From contig CAVUFH010000002.1 in NCBI GenBank assembly GCA_963740835.1, forward strand, positions 1,054,001 to 1,118,000: a stretch of 64,000 nt of DNA, in the 5' to 3' direction. Origin of the DNA: CAVUFH01 sp963740835 (lineage in GTDB: Bacteria > Actinomycetota > Acidimicrobiia > IMCC26256 > PALSA-610). Below are positions 32,029 through 40,316 of this stretch, piece after piece. How positions within the stretch are numbered: the stretch's first letter is position 1; every line of letters starts with the position of its first letter. Position numbers and translations under genes: made by a program. The notes under the pieces were generated by a model. It worked only from the letters and a program-made list of their open reading frames with translations. It was not told the DNA's origin and made no database searches.

Positions 32029-32769
32029 TCAGTCCGACGCGACTGCCGGGCTGCGCAGCAGTGCGACGGATACCCGAGCGACGAACGCGACCCACACGAC
32101 GAAGCCCAACAGGCCGAGAAGCATCGTGGGACCGGCGTCGATGATCGCGGGCGTGGTTGCCGCGGCGACGAGCAGCAGCACTCCGCCGACCAGTCCGACC
32201 GTCTTCCAGCGCGCCGTGAGCAGCCTGTGCTTCGCGCTCGCAGCCGAGAAGCCGGCGAGCGCGATACCGATCGAGGCGAGCAAGACGCCGAACACCGCGT
32301 TGTGGAAGACCCAGAGGCCCTCGACGACCGCGGGATCGGCAGCACCGCGGTGCACATATCCGGAGATCGCGGTGTCGCCGGCAAGCAGCATCGTGAAGTT
32401 GCCGACGATGCCCGCGGCGCCGATGAGTCCGGCGATCGCGGGCGTACGCGCCTCGCCGTGCGCGACGCGCGTCATGAGTGCGCCGACGAACCCGGCCAGG
32501 CCGACGAGGCCGATCGGGAAGAGCACCGCGAGCACGAGCGTCAGGCTGCGGTGCTCGGCGTAGAACGCCATCACCTTGGTCGCACTTGCGTCGTTCGCCG
32601 GGTACTGCGCGCGCAGCACGTTCTGTGCGATCACGCTCGCGACGAAGGTCAAACCGGCGATGCCGCCGAGCAGCCCGGATCGGGCCGCGCCGCGCCCGGT
32701 CGGCGACGGGATGGCCGGTGCGATCGGGCCGGGTGGGGCTGTGGTGGCTGCGGTTGCGGTCGTGGTCAT
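32029..32769 (-). CDS. Multi-pass membrane protein of unknown function
   Basis: A 246-residue protein with an unstructured Thr/Ala/Pro N-terminus (1-28) and about six hydrophobic segments, including LLGGIAGLTFVASVIAQNV, LTLVLAVLFPIGLVGLAGFVGALM and TMLLGLLGFVVWVAFVARV. The layout resembles DUF4386-type or other small membrane proteins, but no motif decides. GAGGAA precedes the ATG at 32769. It is divergent from a TetR gene 80 bases away and is the most likely target of that regulator. Confidence 0.75.
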   Translation of the reverse strand: MTTTATAATTAPPGPIAPAIPSPTGRGAARSGLLGGIAGLTFVASVIAQNVLRAQYPANDASATKVMAFYAEHRSLTLVLAVLFPIGLVGLAGFVGALMTRVAHGEARTPAIAGLIGAAGIVGNFTMLLAGDTAISGYVHRGAADPAVVEGLWVFHNAVFGVLLASIGIALAGFSAASAKHRLLTARWKTVGLVGGVLLLVAAATTPAIIDAGPTMLLGLLGFVVWVAFVARVSVALLRSPAVASD

Positions 32770-32818
32770 GGTTCCTCGTTTCTGGGTGGTGTGACTGTTA
32801 GCTTGATGTGGAGTACGT

Positions 32819-32861
32819 TGACTTGAACGTTATACAAGTGAGTGGAGCTATGGTCAAGTCA
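32819..32861. promoter_or_regulatory. Candidate TetR operator between divergent genes
   Basis: ACTTG at 32821-32825 and CAAGT at 32835-32839 form a 5-base inverted repeat with a 9-base spacer. A longer pair, TGACTTGA (32819-32826) and TCAAGTCA (32854-32861), brackets the start codon region. TATACA at 32831-32836 may be a -10 element. Autoregulation by the adjacent TetR is inferred from position. Confidence 0.5.
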
Positions 32862-33539
32862 CATACGCCACGGACCCAGAAATCGCCAGGCCCGGCCCCG
32901 GCCGGATTGCGCGGGCGGCGCGCGGTCCAGGCCGAGCAGACACGCGTCGAGATCCTCGGCGCGGCCCGGCGGCAGTTCGCGGCCAAGGGCTACACGGCCG
33001 CGAGTGTGAAGGAGATCGCGGCGGAGGCCGGCGTGTCGGTCCAGACCGTCTACGACAGCGTGGGCTCGAAGGCCGATCTCGTGCGGCAGCTGAACGATCT
33101 GATCGACTCGGAGGCGCGCATCAGCGAAATCGCGATGACCGTGCCCACCGAGACGGACCCGGCCGCGCTCGTTCGCATCCAGGCCAAGATCACGCGCCGC
33201 ATCGTCGAACGCTGCAGTGACATCGTGCGTGCGAGCTACGACGGTGCCCGCGCCGAACCCGACCTCGCCTACATCACCGAGGAGGGTGGCCGGCGGCACC
33301 GCGCCGGCGCGCAAGGGATCGCGGGCCGGCTGGCTGCCCTCGACGCGCTCGATCCGAACATCGATACCGACGAAGCCGCCATCACGCTCGCCACGCTCGC
33401 CGACGTCCGCGTCGCGCTCGTGCTCGTCGAAGACCACGGGCTCGATCTCGACGCAGTCGAGCGCTGGATCGCGACGACAACCGCCCGCGCGATCTTGCGC
33501 CGCGACAACGCCAAGCCGGTCACGCGCAAGCGGCGCTGA
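32850..33539 (+). CDS. TetR family transcriptional regulator
   Basis: A 229-residue TetR repressor. TRVEILGAARRQFAAKGYTAASVKEIAAEAGVSVQTVYDSVGSKADLV (about residues 32-79) is a complete N-terminal helix-turn-helix domain; the C-terminal ligand domain starts at about 80 and its ligand is unknown. The ATG at 32850 is preceded by TGGAG; a GTG at 32808 in the same frame would place the start upstream of the likely -10. It is divergent from the membrane protein at 32029-32769, a typical regulator-target arrangement. Confidence 0.9.
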   Translation: MVKSHTPRTQKSPGPAPAGLRGRRAVQAEQTRVEILGAARRQFAAKGYTAASVKEIAAEAGVSVQTVYDSVGSKADLVRQLNDLIDSEARISEIAMTVPTETDPAALVRIQAKITRRIVERCSDIVRASYDGARAEPDLAYITEEGGRRHRAGAQGIAGRLAALDALDPNIDTDEAAITLATLADVRVALVLVEDHGLDLDAVERWIATTTARAILRRDNAKPVTRKRR

Positions 33540-33581
33540 GCCCGCGCCGCGGGATCAGTGCTCCAGTACCCGCGTGACTCG

Positions 33582-35147
33582 TCAGCGATCGTCGGTGAAG
33601 CCAGGCAGGCGCAGTACGGCCGTGGGCCCCGTCTCGATGGTCACGGTGACCGGAGCGGGCGGTGGTGTGAGCTTCGATGCCGGGCCACTGCCGACGCGCA
33701 CGCGCACGCGGCTGCCGGCGCGGAACCGGTAGTGGTGCGCGCGAATGCCGACGCAGTACTCATTGCTCGCGCCGATCGTGACGGGCCCGGGCTCGCTGTG
33801 GGAACGGCGGTGGCTCGCAGCGAGGTGGCCGTCGGTCACCCACGTCTCGTCATCCCGGGGATCGACTCCGAGGAGCTCGACGTAGAAGTGTGCGTCGGGC
33901 GCGTCGAGCGTGGCTCGGAACGTCAGGCTCGCGTGTCCGAGGAGCACTTGATCCACCGCGAGCGGCGCACTGGTGAACGTCAACGAGTCGATGCGTTCGT
34001 CGGCCGGCGTGTCCGCCTGGTGGAAGCGCACGCTTCCGGCTCCGCCGGCGTCGACCGCCAGCGAACCGTCTGCGCCGAGACGGAACGCAACGCCGGTCGT
34101 CGCACGCGGGTCCCAGCCGTCGAGCTCGCGCCAACCGGCACCGATCCCCACCGGCCCTTCGAACGACGTGAAGGTCGGCGCGTCCGGAATCGGCACATCC
34201 GCACGGCATGCGAGCCAGTGGTCGAACCAGGCCAGCAACACGCCCGGCGGCAACTGTGGCGTCTCGGCCAGCGCGTTCGCCCGCTCGTCGGTGGACGCCC
34301 ACGTCGCGTCCTCGACCAGCGCGACCGGGAAGAAGTGCGCCCACGGGCCGTAGATCGTCCATGTGCGCGCGGGAAGCGCTTCGATGTTGGCGAGCGTGCC
34401 GGACCGGAAATAGCCGTCGTTCCATCCGCCGATCGCGAGCATCGGGATCTCGAGCGCGTCCAGGCAGCCGACGAACGACCGGTCGCGCCAGAACCCGTCG
34501 AACGTTGGATGCGCGCGGTTCGCCGCGAACTCCGCGTCGGCATCGATCACGCCGCCGCTCGTCAGGTTGGCGATGTCGGGCCAGTTGTCGATCTCGCCGC
34601 GCTCGGTCGTCTTGATGCCACCCGGGAACACGACATCGTGGTACAGCGACGACGGCGACTGCATCGGCGCGATTGCCACCAGGTGCTCGGGTCGCTCAAC
34701 CGCGGCGCTGTAGCTCGTCTGGCCGCCGAAGCTCTCGCCGAACATGCCGATACGGCCGTCCGAGAACGGCTGCGCCGCGAGCCATTCGACGAGATCATGC
34801 GCGTCGCGGCCGGCCTGCCGGAAGCTGCCGTGGTCCCAGCTGCCGCCTGAGCCGCCAATACCGCGCAACGTCGCGACGATCGCGTTGTAGCCACGGGACG
34901 CGAAGAAGTCGGCTTCACTGCAGTAGAAGTCGCGCAAGACGACGTAGGGCGAGAACTCGACCACGAGCCCGGGGAAGCGGTCTTCGACCGCGACACCGTC
35001 CCGCGCGGGACGGCGAAGCTCACAAGCGATCGTGATGCCGTCTCGCACCGGAACGTCGATCGACGTGCCGATCACGTCGTATTCAGCCGGACGTGTATAT
35101 GACCACCACTCGAGCGTCGCGGGATCCACCGACGCATTCTGCATCAT
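33582..35147 (-). CDS. CocE/NonD family hydrolase (X-Pro dipeptidyl-peptidase-like)
   Basis: A 521-residue alpha/beta hydrolase with a C-terminal jelly-roll. The N-terminus has VPVRDGITIACELRRP; GRIGMFGESFGGQTSYSAA (about residues 131-149) holds the nucleophile Ser in GxSxG; GGWNDGYFRSGTLANI carries the likely acid Asp; and TIYGPWAHFFP supplies the His. The C-terminal domain runs from about 330. The family includes cocaine esterase, acyl-amino-acid esterases and X-Pro peptidases. No signal peptide is seen. Convergent with the TetR gene. Confidence 0.85.
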   Translation of the reverse strand: MMQNASVDPATLEWWSYTRPAEYDVIGTSIDVPVRDGITIACELRRPARDGVAVEDRFPGLVVEFSPYVVLRDFYCSEADFFASRGYNAIVATLRGIGGSGGSWDHGSFRQAGRDAHDLVEWLAAQPFSDGRIGMFGESFGGQTSYSAAVERPEHLVAIAPMQSPSSLYHDVVFPGGIKTTERGEIDNWPDIANLTSGGVIDADAEFAANRAHPTFDGFWRDRSFVGCLDALEIPMLAIGGWNDGYFRSGTLANIEALPARTWTIYGPWAHFFPVALVEDATWASTDERANALAETPQLPPGVLLAWFDHWLACRADVPIPDAPTFTSFEGPVGIGAGWRELDGWDPRATTGVAFRLGADGSLAVDAGGAGSVRFHQADTPADERIDSLTFTSAPLAVDQVLLGHASLTFRATLDAPDAHFYVELLGVDPRDDETWVTDGHLAASHRRSHSEPGPVTIGASNEYCVGIRAHHYRFRAGSRVRVRVGSGPASKLTPPPAPVTVTIETGPTAVLRLPGFTDDR

Positions 35148-35165
35148 CGCGACGCGCCAGCACCG

Positions 35166-35379
35166 CTACCTGCCGATGTCGGAGCGAAGTGCCGCGGCGA
35201 CGAGCTCCATCGCGTCGGCCCGCACGAGGAAACCCTGCCGTTGCGCCGACATCGCGGTCTTCAGCCAGGCGAACACGAACGACGCATGGTTCTTGTAGCG
35301 CGCGTCCAGCTGGGCCGCGGTGAACGGTTCTGTCGTATCCTCGTCGACCAGTTGGCGAAGCTGCATCCGACCCGGATGC
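35166..35379 (-). pseudogene. Remnant: C-terminus of an alpha/beta-hydrolase-domain protein
   Basis: About 70 codons survive: TTEPFTAAQLDARYKNHASF, then FAWLKTAMSAQRQGFLVRAD and LVAAALRSDIGR before the stop at 35166. This resembles the C-terminal helices of a secreted alpha/beta-hydrolase-domain family (PFxxxxLxxRYxxxxxYxxxxxAA...GFLLxxD). The catalytic part is missing. Homology stops at about 35379, exactly where an oppositely oriented remnant begins. The family call is from memory and moderate. Confidence 0.5.
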
Positions 35380-35381
35380 AG
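35361..35381. repeat. 9-bp perfect inverted repeat at a gene-fragment breakpoint
   Basis: CTGCATCCG at 35361-35369 and CGGATGCAG at 35373-35381 are exact inverted repeats with the 3-base spacer ACC. They sit at the junction between two C-terminal gene fragments that point away from each other. Confidence 0.65.
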
Positions 35382-35717
35382 CCACCGGCCTTGGTGCTGG
35401 TCCCCCGCCGTCAGCCGCGCAAGCTGAACGCGGCGATGGATTTCCTCGGCGAACCCGTCGCCGTCCTCCTGCACCCTGACGACGCGATCGTCGTGAGCGT
35501 GCACGACGGGCAGCCCGTGGTCGTGCGCACCGCCCGTGGTGCGCTGACAGGCGTCGCGAAGATCGACGCGGCAGTGCGACGCGGTGTGGTCTCGGTGCCG
35601 CACGGCCATCACGAGGGCAACGTCAACGTGCTGACCGACAAGGATGACATCGATCCCGTTACCGGGATGGTGCGCTACTCGGGAATCCCGGTAACGGTGG
35701 AGCCGGCACCGCGATGA
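35382..35717 (+). pseudogene. Remnant: C-terminal domain of a molybdopterin-dependent oxidoreductase
   Basis: The frame reads PPALVLVPRRQPRKLNAAMD, VLLHPDDAIVVSVHDGQPVV, VVSVPHGHHEGNVNVLTDKD and DPVTGMVRYSGIPVTVEPAP to the stop at 35717. These are the signatures of the molybdopterin dinucleotide-binding C-terminal domain (for example HPDDA, SVPHGH, and DPxTGM(V)). The iron-sulphur and active-site domains are absent and there is no start codon at the correct place. It lost its 5' part at the palindrome at 35361-35381. Confidence 0.72.
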
Positions 35718-35760
35718 CGAACCGCGCCGCGACCGACGACGCCAGGCAGACTGTGACATC

Positions 35761-36526
35761 GTGGACCCCACGCGCGATCCGGATCGGCGACCGCCCGGGG
35801 AACTGACACACGGGTGGTGGGCCCGGCTCCTCAACCCGACGACCTACCTGCGGGAGCTCCAAGGAGTGCGCCCGCGCCTGGCCCGGCTTCAACGCGACGG
35901 TGAGTCGTTCCTCGGTGCGGCCTCGGCCATCTTCCTGGCGATCGTGCTCCAATACGCGCTACCGAACCGGGTTTCGCACTATCAACGCTGGGTCTTCCCG
36001 ACGGTCGCCGCGTTGTTGCTGTTCGTGCTCGTCGTCGGGCATCGCGGTCGCGTTCGCGCGGCAGTCCGGACTGCTGCGCGGCTTAACCCTCCTGACGATC
36101 GTGATCATGAGTCTCGCCAACAGTGTCGCCGCGATCCGGCTCCTCCGGGACCTCGTCGAAGGCGAGGGGATCCGCACCGCGCGTACGTTGCTGCTGGCCG
36201 GTGGCGCGATCTGGCTCACGAACGTCATCGTGTTCGCGCTCATCTTCTGGATGTTCGACCGCGGTGGACCGGCCGCGCGCTTCCTCGTGAAGGGCACTCC
36301 GCCCGATCTGCTGTTTCCACAACAGTCGACGCCGGTTGAACGCAATGGGTGGGAGCCGGTCTTCTTCGACTACTTCTACACCTCGTTCACCAACGCAACC
36401 GCGTTCAGTCCGACCGACGTCATGCCCCTCTCGCGGTGGGCCAAGTTCGCGATGCTGGTCGAGTCCGGCGTGTCACTCCTCCTCGCGATCCTCGTGGTCG
36501 CGCGCGCGGTGAACATCCTCGGCTGA
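35761..36526 (+). CDS. Membrane protein, possible ion-channel-like, with one frameshift
   Basis: Two frames join into a 254-residue membrane protein. The first (from GTG 35761) has RLQRDGESFLGAASAIFLAIVLQYALPNRVSHYQRWVFP; the second continues from about 36040 with GLLRGLTLLTIVIMSLANSV and VFFDYFYTSFTNATAFSPTD...VMPLSRWAKFAML to the stop at 36526. One surplus G in the GGG run at 36037-36039 explains the break (766 bases = 255 codons plus one). The YTSFTNATAFSPTDVMPLSRWAK segment between two TMs resembles a pore loop. Function unknown. Confidence 0.7.
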
Positions 36527-36529
36527 CCG

Positions 36530-36730
36530 TCAGTTGGCGACGGCGAAGAGCCGCCAGCTACCGGGCACGCCTTTCAGCTCGCGCTCGCCGCGATCCTCGA
36601 ACTCGATGCCGGACCCGGCGACGAGCTCGTTGACGGTGCTCGAGACGACGATCTCGGCCGGTTGCGCGGCGGCCGAGACGCGCTGGCCGATGTGCACCAC
36701 GAGGCCGCCGACATCGTCGCCGCGCGCCGT
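36530..36730 (-). pseudogene. Remnant: C-terminus of a class III adenylate/guanylate cyclase
   Basis: Reading inward from about 36730: ARGDDVGGLVVHIGQRVSAA, then AQPAEIVVSSTVNELVAGSG and FEDRGERELKGVPGSWRLFA ending at the stop 36532-36530. RGDD(V/I)GG, VHIGxRV and LKGVPGxWRLFAV are hallmarks of the cyclase catalytic C-terminus in actinobacterial class III cyclases. The catalytic metal Asps and the rest of the gene are absent. It follows another remnant directly. Confidence 0.7.
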
Positions 36731-36778
36731 CGCTGTGCGCGTACTCGACGGGAGGAGTTGGCGTCTGCTTCTGTCGGC

Positions 36779-36913
36779 CTACGACGCTGGTCTATACGTG
36801 CAGACCTGGACACCGGTGGCGGCGGTGACGGCATCGACGAGCTGCAGCGGTCGCGCGACACCGTCGTCCGCGAAGATGCGTTTGCCGCCGCCGAGCAGGA
36901 TCAGCTCGTCAAC
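36779..36913 (-). pseudogene. Remnant: C-terminus of a RibD/dihydrofolate-reductase-family protein
   Basis: 44 codons read VDELILLGGGKRIFADDGVA then RPLQLVDAVTAATGVQVCTY, ending RPAS and a TAG at 36781-36779. LGGGKRxF and the TGVxxxxYRP end are typical of the RibD C-terminal/DHFR-like family. The fragment directly follows, in frame, the TAG of the alpha/beta hydrolase gene (36914), so it looks like the fused 3' end of another gene with its 5' part lost. Confidence 0.65.
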
Positions 36914-37909
36914 CTATGCCCGCGCGAGGTGCGACGCGATGAAGTGACGCACCTCGCGCGCGAGCTCTGCATCCTCCGGTGCGCCGAAGAAGCCGCCGTG
37001 TGGCATCGCCTCGAACACGTGCAGCTCCGCGTCCACACCCGCCGCTCGGAGCTTCCGGTGCATCCGCACGGTGTTGGAAAGGAAGAGATCGCGCGTTCCC
37101 GCTTGCAGCAAGGTCGGCGGAAACGCCGTGACGTCTCCGAACAGCGGCGAGAGATACGGATCGGTGAGATCGTGGTCACCGGCGTACAGCGCGATGGAAC
37201 CGGACAGACTCGCGGTGAGCACGTTGTCGAGGCCGAGGTTCGTCGCGAAGGAGTCACCCGATTCGGTCAGGTCGACCTCGGGGGTCTGGAGAACGAGCGC
37301 AGCGGGCATCGGCAGCCCTTCGTCGTGGGCGCGCAGCATGAGCGCGGCGGCGAGGTTCCCGCCGGCCGACGCGCCGCCGACGACGATCTGGTCCGGCGCG
37401 CGCACGTCGAGGAGCCTGCGATAGACGGCCACGCAATCGTCGAGCGCCGCCGGATACGGATGGTTGGGCGGCATCCGGTAATCGATGGACCAGGTGCGCA
37501 TCCGCGACTGCCCCACCATGCCTTTCGCCATCGCCAGGCACGCATCGCCGCCGCCGATGAAGAACCCGCCGCCGTGGATGTCGAGGTAGATCGGCGGTTC
37601 GGTGTCACCAGCGATCGCGTCGGGGGTCAACACGAAGACCGGAACGTCGGCAACCGTGATCGATTCCACTGTCAAGGGGACGCCCGCACCTCTCATCTCG
37701 AGCGCGGCCGTGAGGCCTTCGTTCGTCGTTTCGACGAGCGCCCGCCACGCATCGATGTCGTCGGCCGCCGGCGCTTCCCTCGCGCCACGGGCGAGCGCCG
37801 CCAGGTCCATGCTCAGGAACCTCTGCGCCTCCGCGCTCACCGACTTCGGGATCGGGATGACGCGGGTGATCTCGATGGCCGTCGCGTCGCCTGACTGACC
37901 TTGCGTCAT
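36914..37909 (-). CDS. Alpha/beta hydrolase (hormone-sensitive-lipase family esterase)
   Basis: A 331-residue esterase of the HSL group. HGGGFFIGGGD (about residues 103-113) is the oxyanion HGGG motif; VVGGASAGGNLAAAL (about 171-185) contains the nucleophile Ser in GxSxG; QAGTRDLFLSNT (about 268-279) provides the acid; and AMPHGGFFG (about 305-313) the catalytic His. Such enzymes hydrolyse short acyl or steroid esters. Codon use and length are normal. Just upstream of the remnants in reading direction; it may have been the breakpoint partner. Confidence 0.88.
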   Translation of the reverse strand: MTQGQSGDATAIEITRVIPIPKSVSAEAQRFLSMDLAALARGAREAPAADDIDAWRALVETTNEGLTAALEMRGAGVPLTVESITVADVPVFVLTPDAIAGDTEPPIYLDIHGGGFFIGGGDACLAMAKGMVGQSRMRTWSIDYRMPPNHPYPAALDDCVAVYRRLLDVRAPDQIVVGGASAGGNLAAALMLRAHDEGLPMPAALVLQTPEVDLTESGDSFATNLGLDNVLTASLSGSIALYAGDHDLTDPYLSPLFGDVTAFPPTLLQAGTRDLFLSNTVRMHRKLRAAGVDAELHVFEAMPHGGFFGAPEDAELAREVRHFIASHLARA

Positions 37910-37928
37910 GAGCTCGCCCCCAAACTCG

Positions 37929-38642
37929 TTATCGGCCTTCGAGGATCGCGAGATCGCGGTTCGCGTACTGGTCGTGCCACCACTCTTCGCGAAAGACGAT
38001 GTGCAGGCAGCTCATGACGCTGGTCGTGCCGCCGTTGGGTGAGGGCACCTGCTGATTGAGATCATCGGCGTTCACTCGCTCGAGGAGATCGGCGATGCGA
38101 GTCATCCGTCCCCGGCGTACTTCCACCACCTCGTCGAGCGTCGGACACGCGTCGAGATCGAAGTGTTGGCTCGTCGCGTCGTCACGTGGAGGGTTCGGCA
38201 TCCCCAGCGGATGAAACGGATTCGGGTCCCGCAACACCGGCCCGGTGATCCAACGATCGGTCGCGAAGACGAGATGCCGCAGCGTCTCGACGAACGACCA
38301 CTCCTCGCCGATCGACTCGTCGAGCGCGTCGGGATCCAACGCGCGGGCCCGTTCCAGGGTGGTGCCGGAGAATCCTTCGATGGCGTTCCACGCGGTGCGC
38401 ATCCCGTTGGGATCAGACGGCGCGAGGAGCAGACGCTCCGGATGACGCTTGTTCAGTTCGGCTTCCACGAATCCGCTGACGTCGACGCCGTTGACCGAAA
38501 GGTTGCCGACGAGACCCGAAATCTCGACGTTGAACAACCACGCATCACTGATCTTCACGTTCGAGAAGTTCACGCCGTGGAACCGGGCATCACTGAAGTC
38601 CGCTTCGAGGAACCGCGCGTTGCTGTGGTCCGCCATGTTCAT
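37929..38642 (-). CDS. DinB-like protein with pentapeptide-repeat-like N-terminus
   Basis: A 237-residue protein. Residues 8-50 (ARFLEADFSDARFHGVNFSN) show the A(D/N)LxxA-like pentapeptide rhythm with Phe at central positions; residues 75-235 form a DinB-like four-helix bundle (ESIGEEWSFVETLRHLVFATDRWI and SCLHIVFREEWWHDQYANRD), with His residues (RHL, LHI, WWH) at possible metal positions. The combined layout is known in actinobacteria and resists functional assignment. ATG 38642 is 3 bases after the stop of the flavoprotein upstream, so they are coupled. Confidence 0.75.
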   Translation of the reverse strand: MNMADHSNARFLEADFSDARFHGVNFSNVKISDAWLFNVEISGLVGNLSVNGVDVSGFVEAELNKRHPERLLLAPSDPNGMRTAWNAIEGFSGTTLERARALDPDALDESIGEEWSFVETLRHLVFATDRWITGPVLRDPNPFHPLGMPNPPRDDATSQHFDLDACPTLDEVVEVRRGRMTRIADLLERVNADDLNQQVPSPNGGTTSVMSCLHIVFREEWWHDQYANRDLAILEGR

Positions 38643-38645
38643 CGG

Positions 38646-40076
38646 TCACACGTCCGCCGGATCGACGATCCGCGCGCGCTCGGCATCGGAGGCCTGCGCA
38701 GCCAAGCGGTCGAGGTTGTCGAGCGCGGGGAACAGCGCGCCGAGGAAGCGATCCTGGAGTGCGCGCACCGCTTCCTGATCCGGGTGATCGGCGAGCCCAC
38801 CGACGAGGTTCAGGCGTGACGCGTTCACCCAACCTTGGAGGTCCGGATCTTGCCACGCCAGCTCGGTCCGGATCCCGAGGAGGATCGCGCGCAGGAAGTC
38901 GAACGGTGTGTGCGGCCATGGGTTCGGCCGGCACAAGCGACTCTTCTCGGCGGTGGTGCGACCGCTCGCTTCCACGAAGCCGAGGAGCGCGGCCGACATG
39001 CACAGGCTGATGCGCGACACCACTTGGAGCGTGATCGTGTCGTCGGTGAAGATCGGAATCGGAGGACGGTCACTCAGCCCGGGCGTCGCGCAGTGCACGT
39101 GCAGATGCGACGGAGTCGTCGGCACTGTGCCGCCTTCGAGCACGATCTCGTCGCGTTCGATCCGCTCGACGTGGCCGAGCCGCACGACGTGCTCCACCTG
39201 CTGGAGGAGTGCGAGTTCGCCGGTGCTGAGGGTCGCGCCCTTCATCATCGTCGGCACCACGGACTGATCGACGCGCAGCACGACCTCGTGCTCCTCGAGT
39301 CGTTCGTACACCGCCGCGGTCGAGTCGCACGCGGCGACCGCTTCGATCTCCAGCACGATCCCTTCGAAGGTCTCCAGGGCGCACTCCCCCGGCTGGAAGT
39401 ACTTCCGATTCAGCAGCCACGTGTCGCGCGGACGGATCCACGTGATGTCGTCGGCGGCGGTGCCACGATCGAGCAGCCAGCAGATCGCGTCGAGCGCGGT
39501 CTTGCCTCCACCGACGATCACATACCCTGCCGGCGGCTGCGCGACCTTCGTGAGATCGCCGACGGGCACACACTGCACGCCGCGGGCGACAGCGAACGGC
39601 GGGGGCTCGCACGCCGGCACGCGGGTCGCCATGTAGGTCGCGTCGACCACTTGTCGCCGCACCGTCACGTCGGTGACGTCGCCATTGAGCAAGGAACGGA
39701 AGCGCCGATCGCCGAGGTACTCGCACATGGGGAAGAACCGCACCCGACCCGAGTCGATCAGCTTGTGCCGCAGGATCTCGTCGAAGTAGCCGCAGACCTC
39801 GGCGCCGCTGGCGCGTTCGTAGAAGCCGGCCTCACTCCCCTCGGCTTCGATGCGATCGAGCCCGAGCAACGTCGAGTTGACGCCGTACGTCGCCGACGGC
39901 TGATGCAGTTGCACGAAGGGATACGCGTCGAGCCAGTGGCCGCCGGCCCGGTGCCGGCGCTCCACCATCACGACTTCGGCATCTGAATGCTCGATCAGGC
40001 TGTCGACGAACGCGACACCCATCGCGCCGGCACCGACGACGAGGTAGTCGGTCTCGAGCTGACCCTGCCCGTGCAC
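38646..40076 (-). CDS. FAD/NAD(P)-binding protein
   Basis: A 476-residue flavoprotein. LETDYLVVGAGAMGVAFVDSL (about residues 6-26) is the FAD-binding Rossmann motif, VMVERRHRAGGHWLDAYPFVQLHQPS the conserved following region, and GYVIVGGGKTALDAICWLL (about 185-203) a second dinucleotide-binding site. The overall pattern is that of NAD(P)-binding flavoprotein monooxygenase-like proteins. The start is uncertain; GTG 40076 fits homologue length, with GTG 40112 also possible. It is cotranscribed with the DinB-like gene. Confidence 0.8.
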   Translation of the reverse strand: MHGQGQLETDYLVVGAGAMGVAFVDSLIEHSDAEVVMVERRHRAGGHWLDAYPFVQLHQPSATYGVNSTLLGLDRIEAEGSEAGFYERASGAEVCGYFDEILRHKLIDSGRVRFFPMCEYLGDRRFRSLLNGDVTDVTVRRQVVDATYMATRVPACEPPPFAVARGVQCVPVGDLTKVAQPPAGYVIVGGGKTALDAICWLLDRGTAADDITWIRPRDTWLLNRKYFQPGECALETFEGIVLEIEAVAACDSTAAVYERLEEHEVVLRVDQSVVPTMMKGATLSTGELALLQQVEHVVRLGHVERIERDEIVLEGGTVPTTPSHLHVHCATPGLSDRPPIPIFTDDTITLQVVSRISLCMSAALLGFVEASGRTTAEKSRLCRPNPWPHTPFDFLRAILLGIRTELAWQDPDLQGWVNASRLNLVGGLADHPDQEAVRALQDRFLGALFPALDNLDRLAAQASDAERARIVDPADV

Positions 40077-40316
40077 GCGCTCGACGCTAACGCCAAACCG
40101 TGGGTGCGTCACCTTGCCGGACCCGTCACCACGCCACCCTTGTCGGACGGTGGGAGCACCCACGTGATCACGCTCGTGGCGTTCTTCCATCCGTTGTCAC
40201 CAGGGACACACAGCGTGACGATCAGCGGCGAAGTGTCCGGTGCCGCGCTCGAACGCGGCCGGCCTTCGCCGATCGTTCTAGGGTCCTTCGAAACGGACCC
40301 ATGAAAGGGGCGCCCA

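Noticed and set aside
31549..32826. A 425-codon plus-strand frame over the membrane protein and frameshifted SgcJ-like gene.
   Set aside because: Low-complexity, His/Arg/Glu-rich and antisense to clear proteins.
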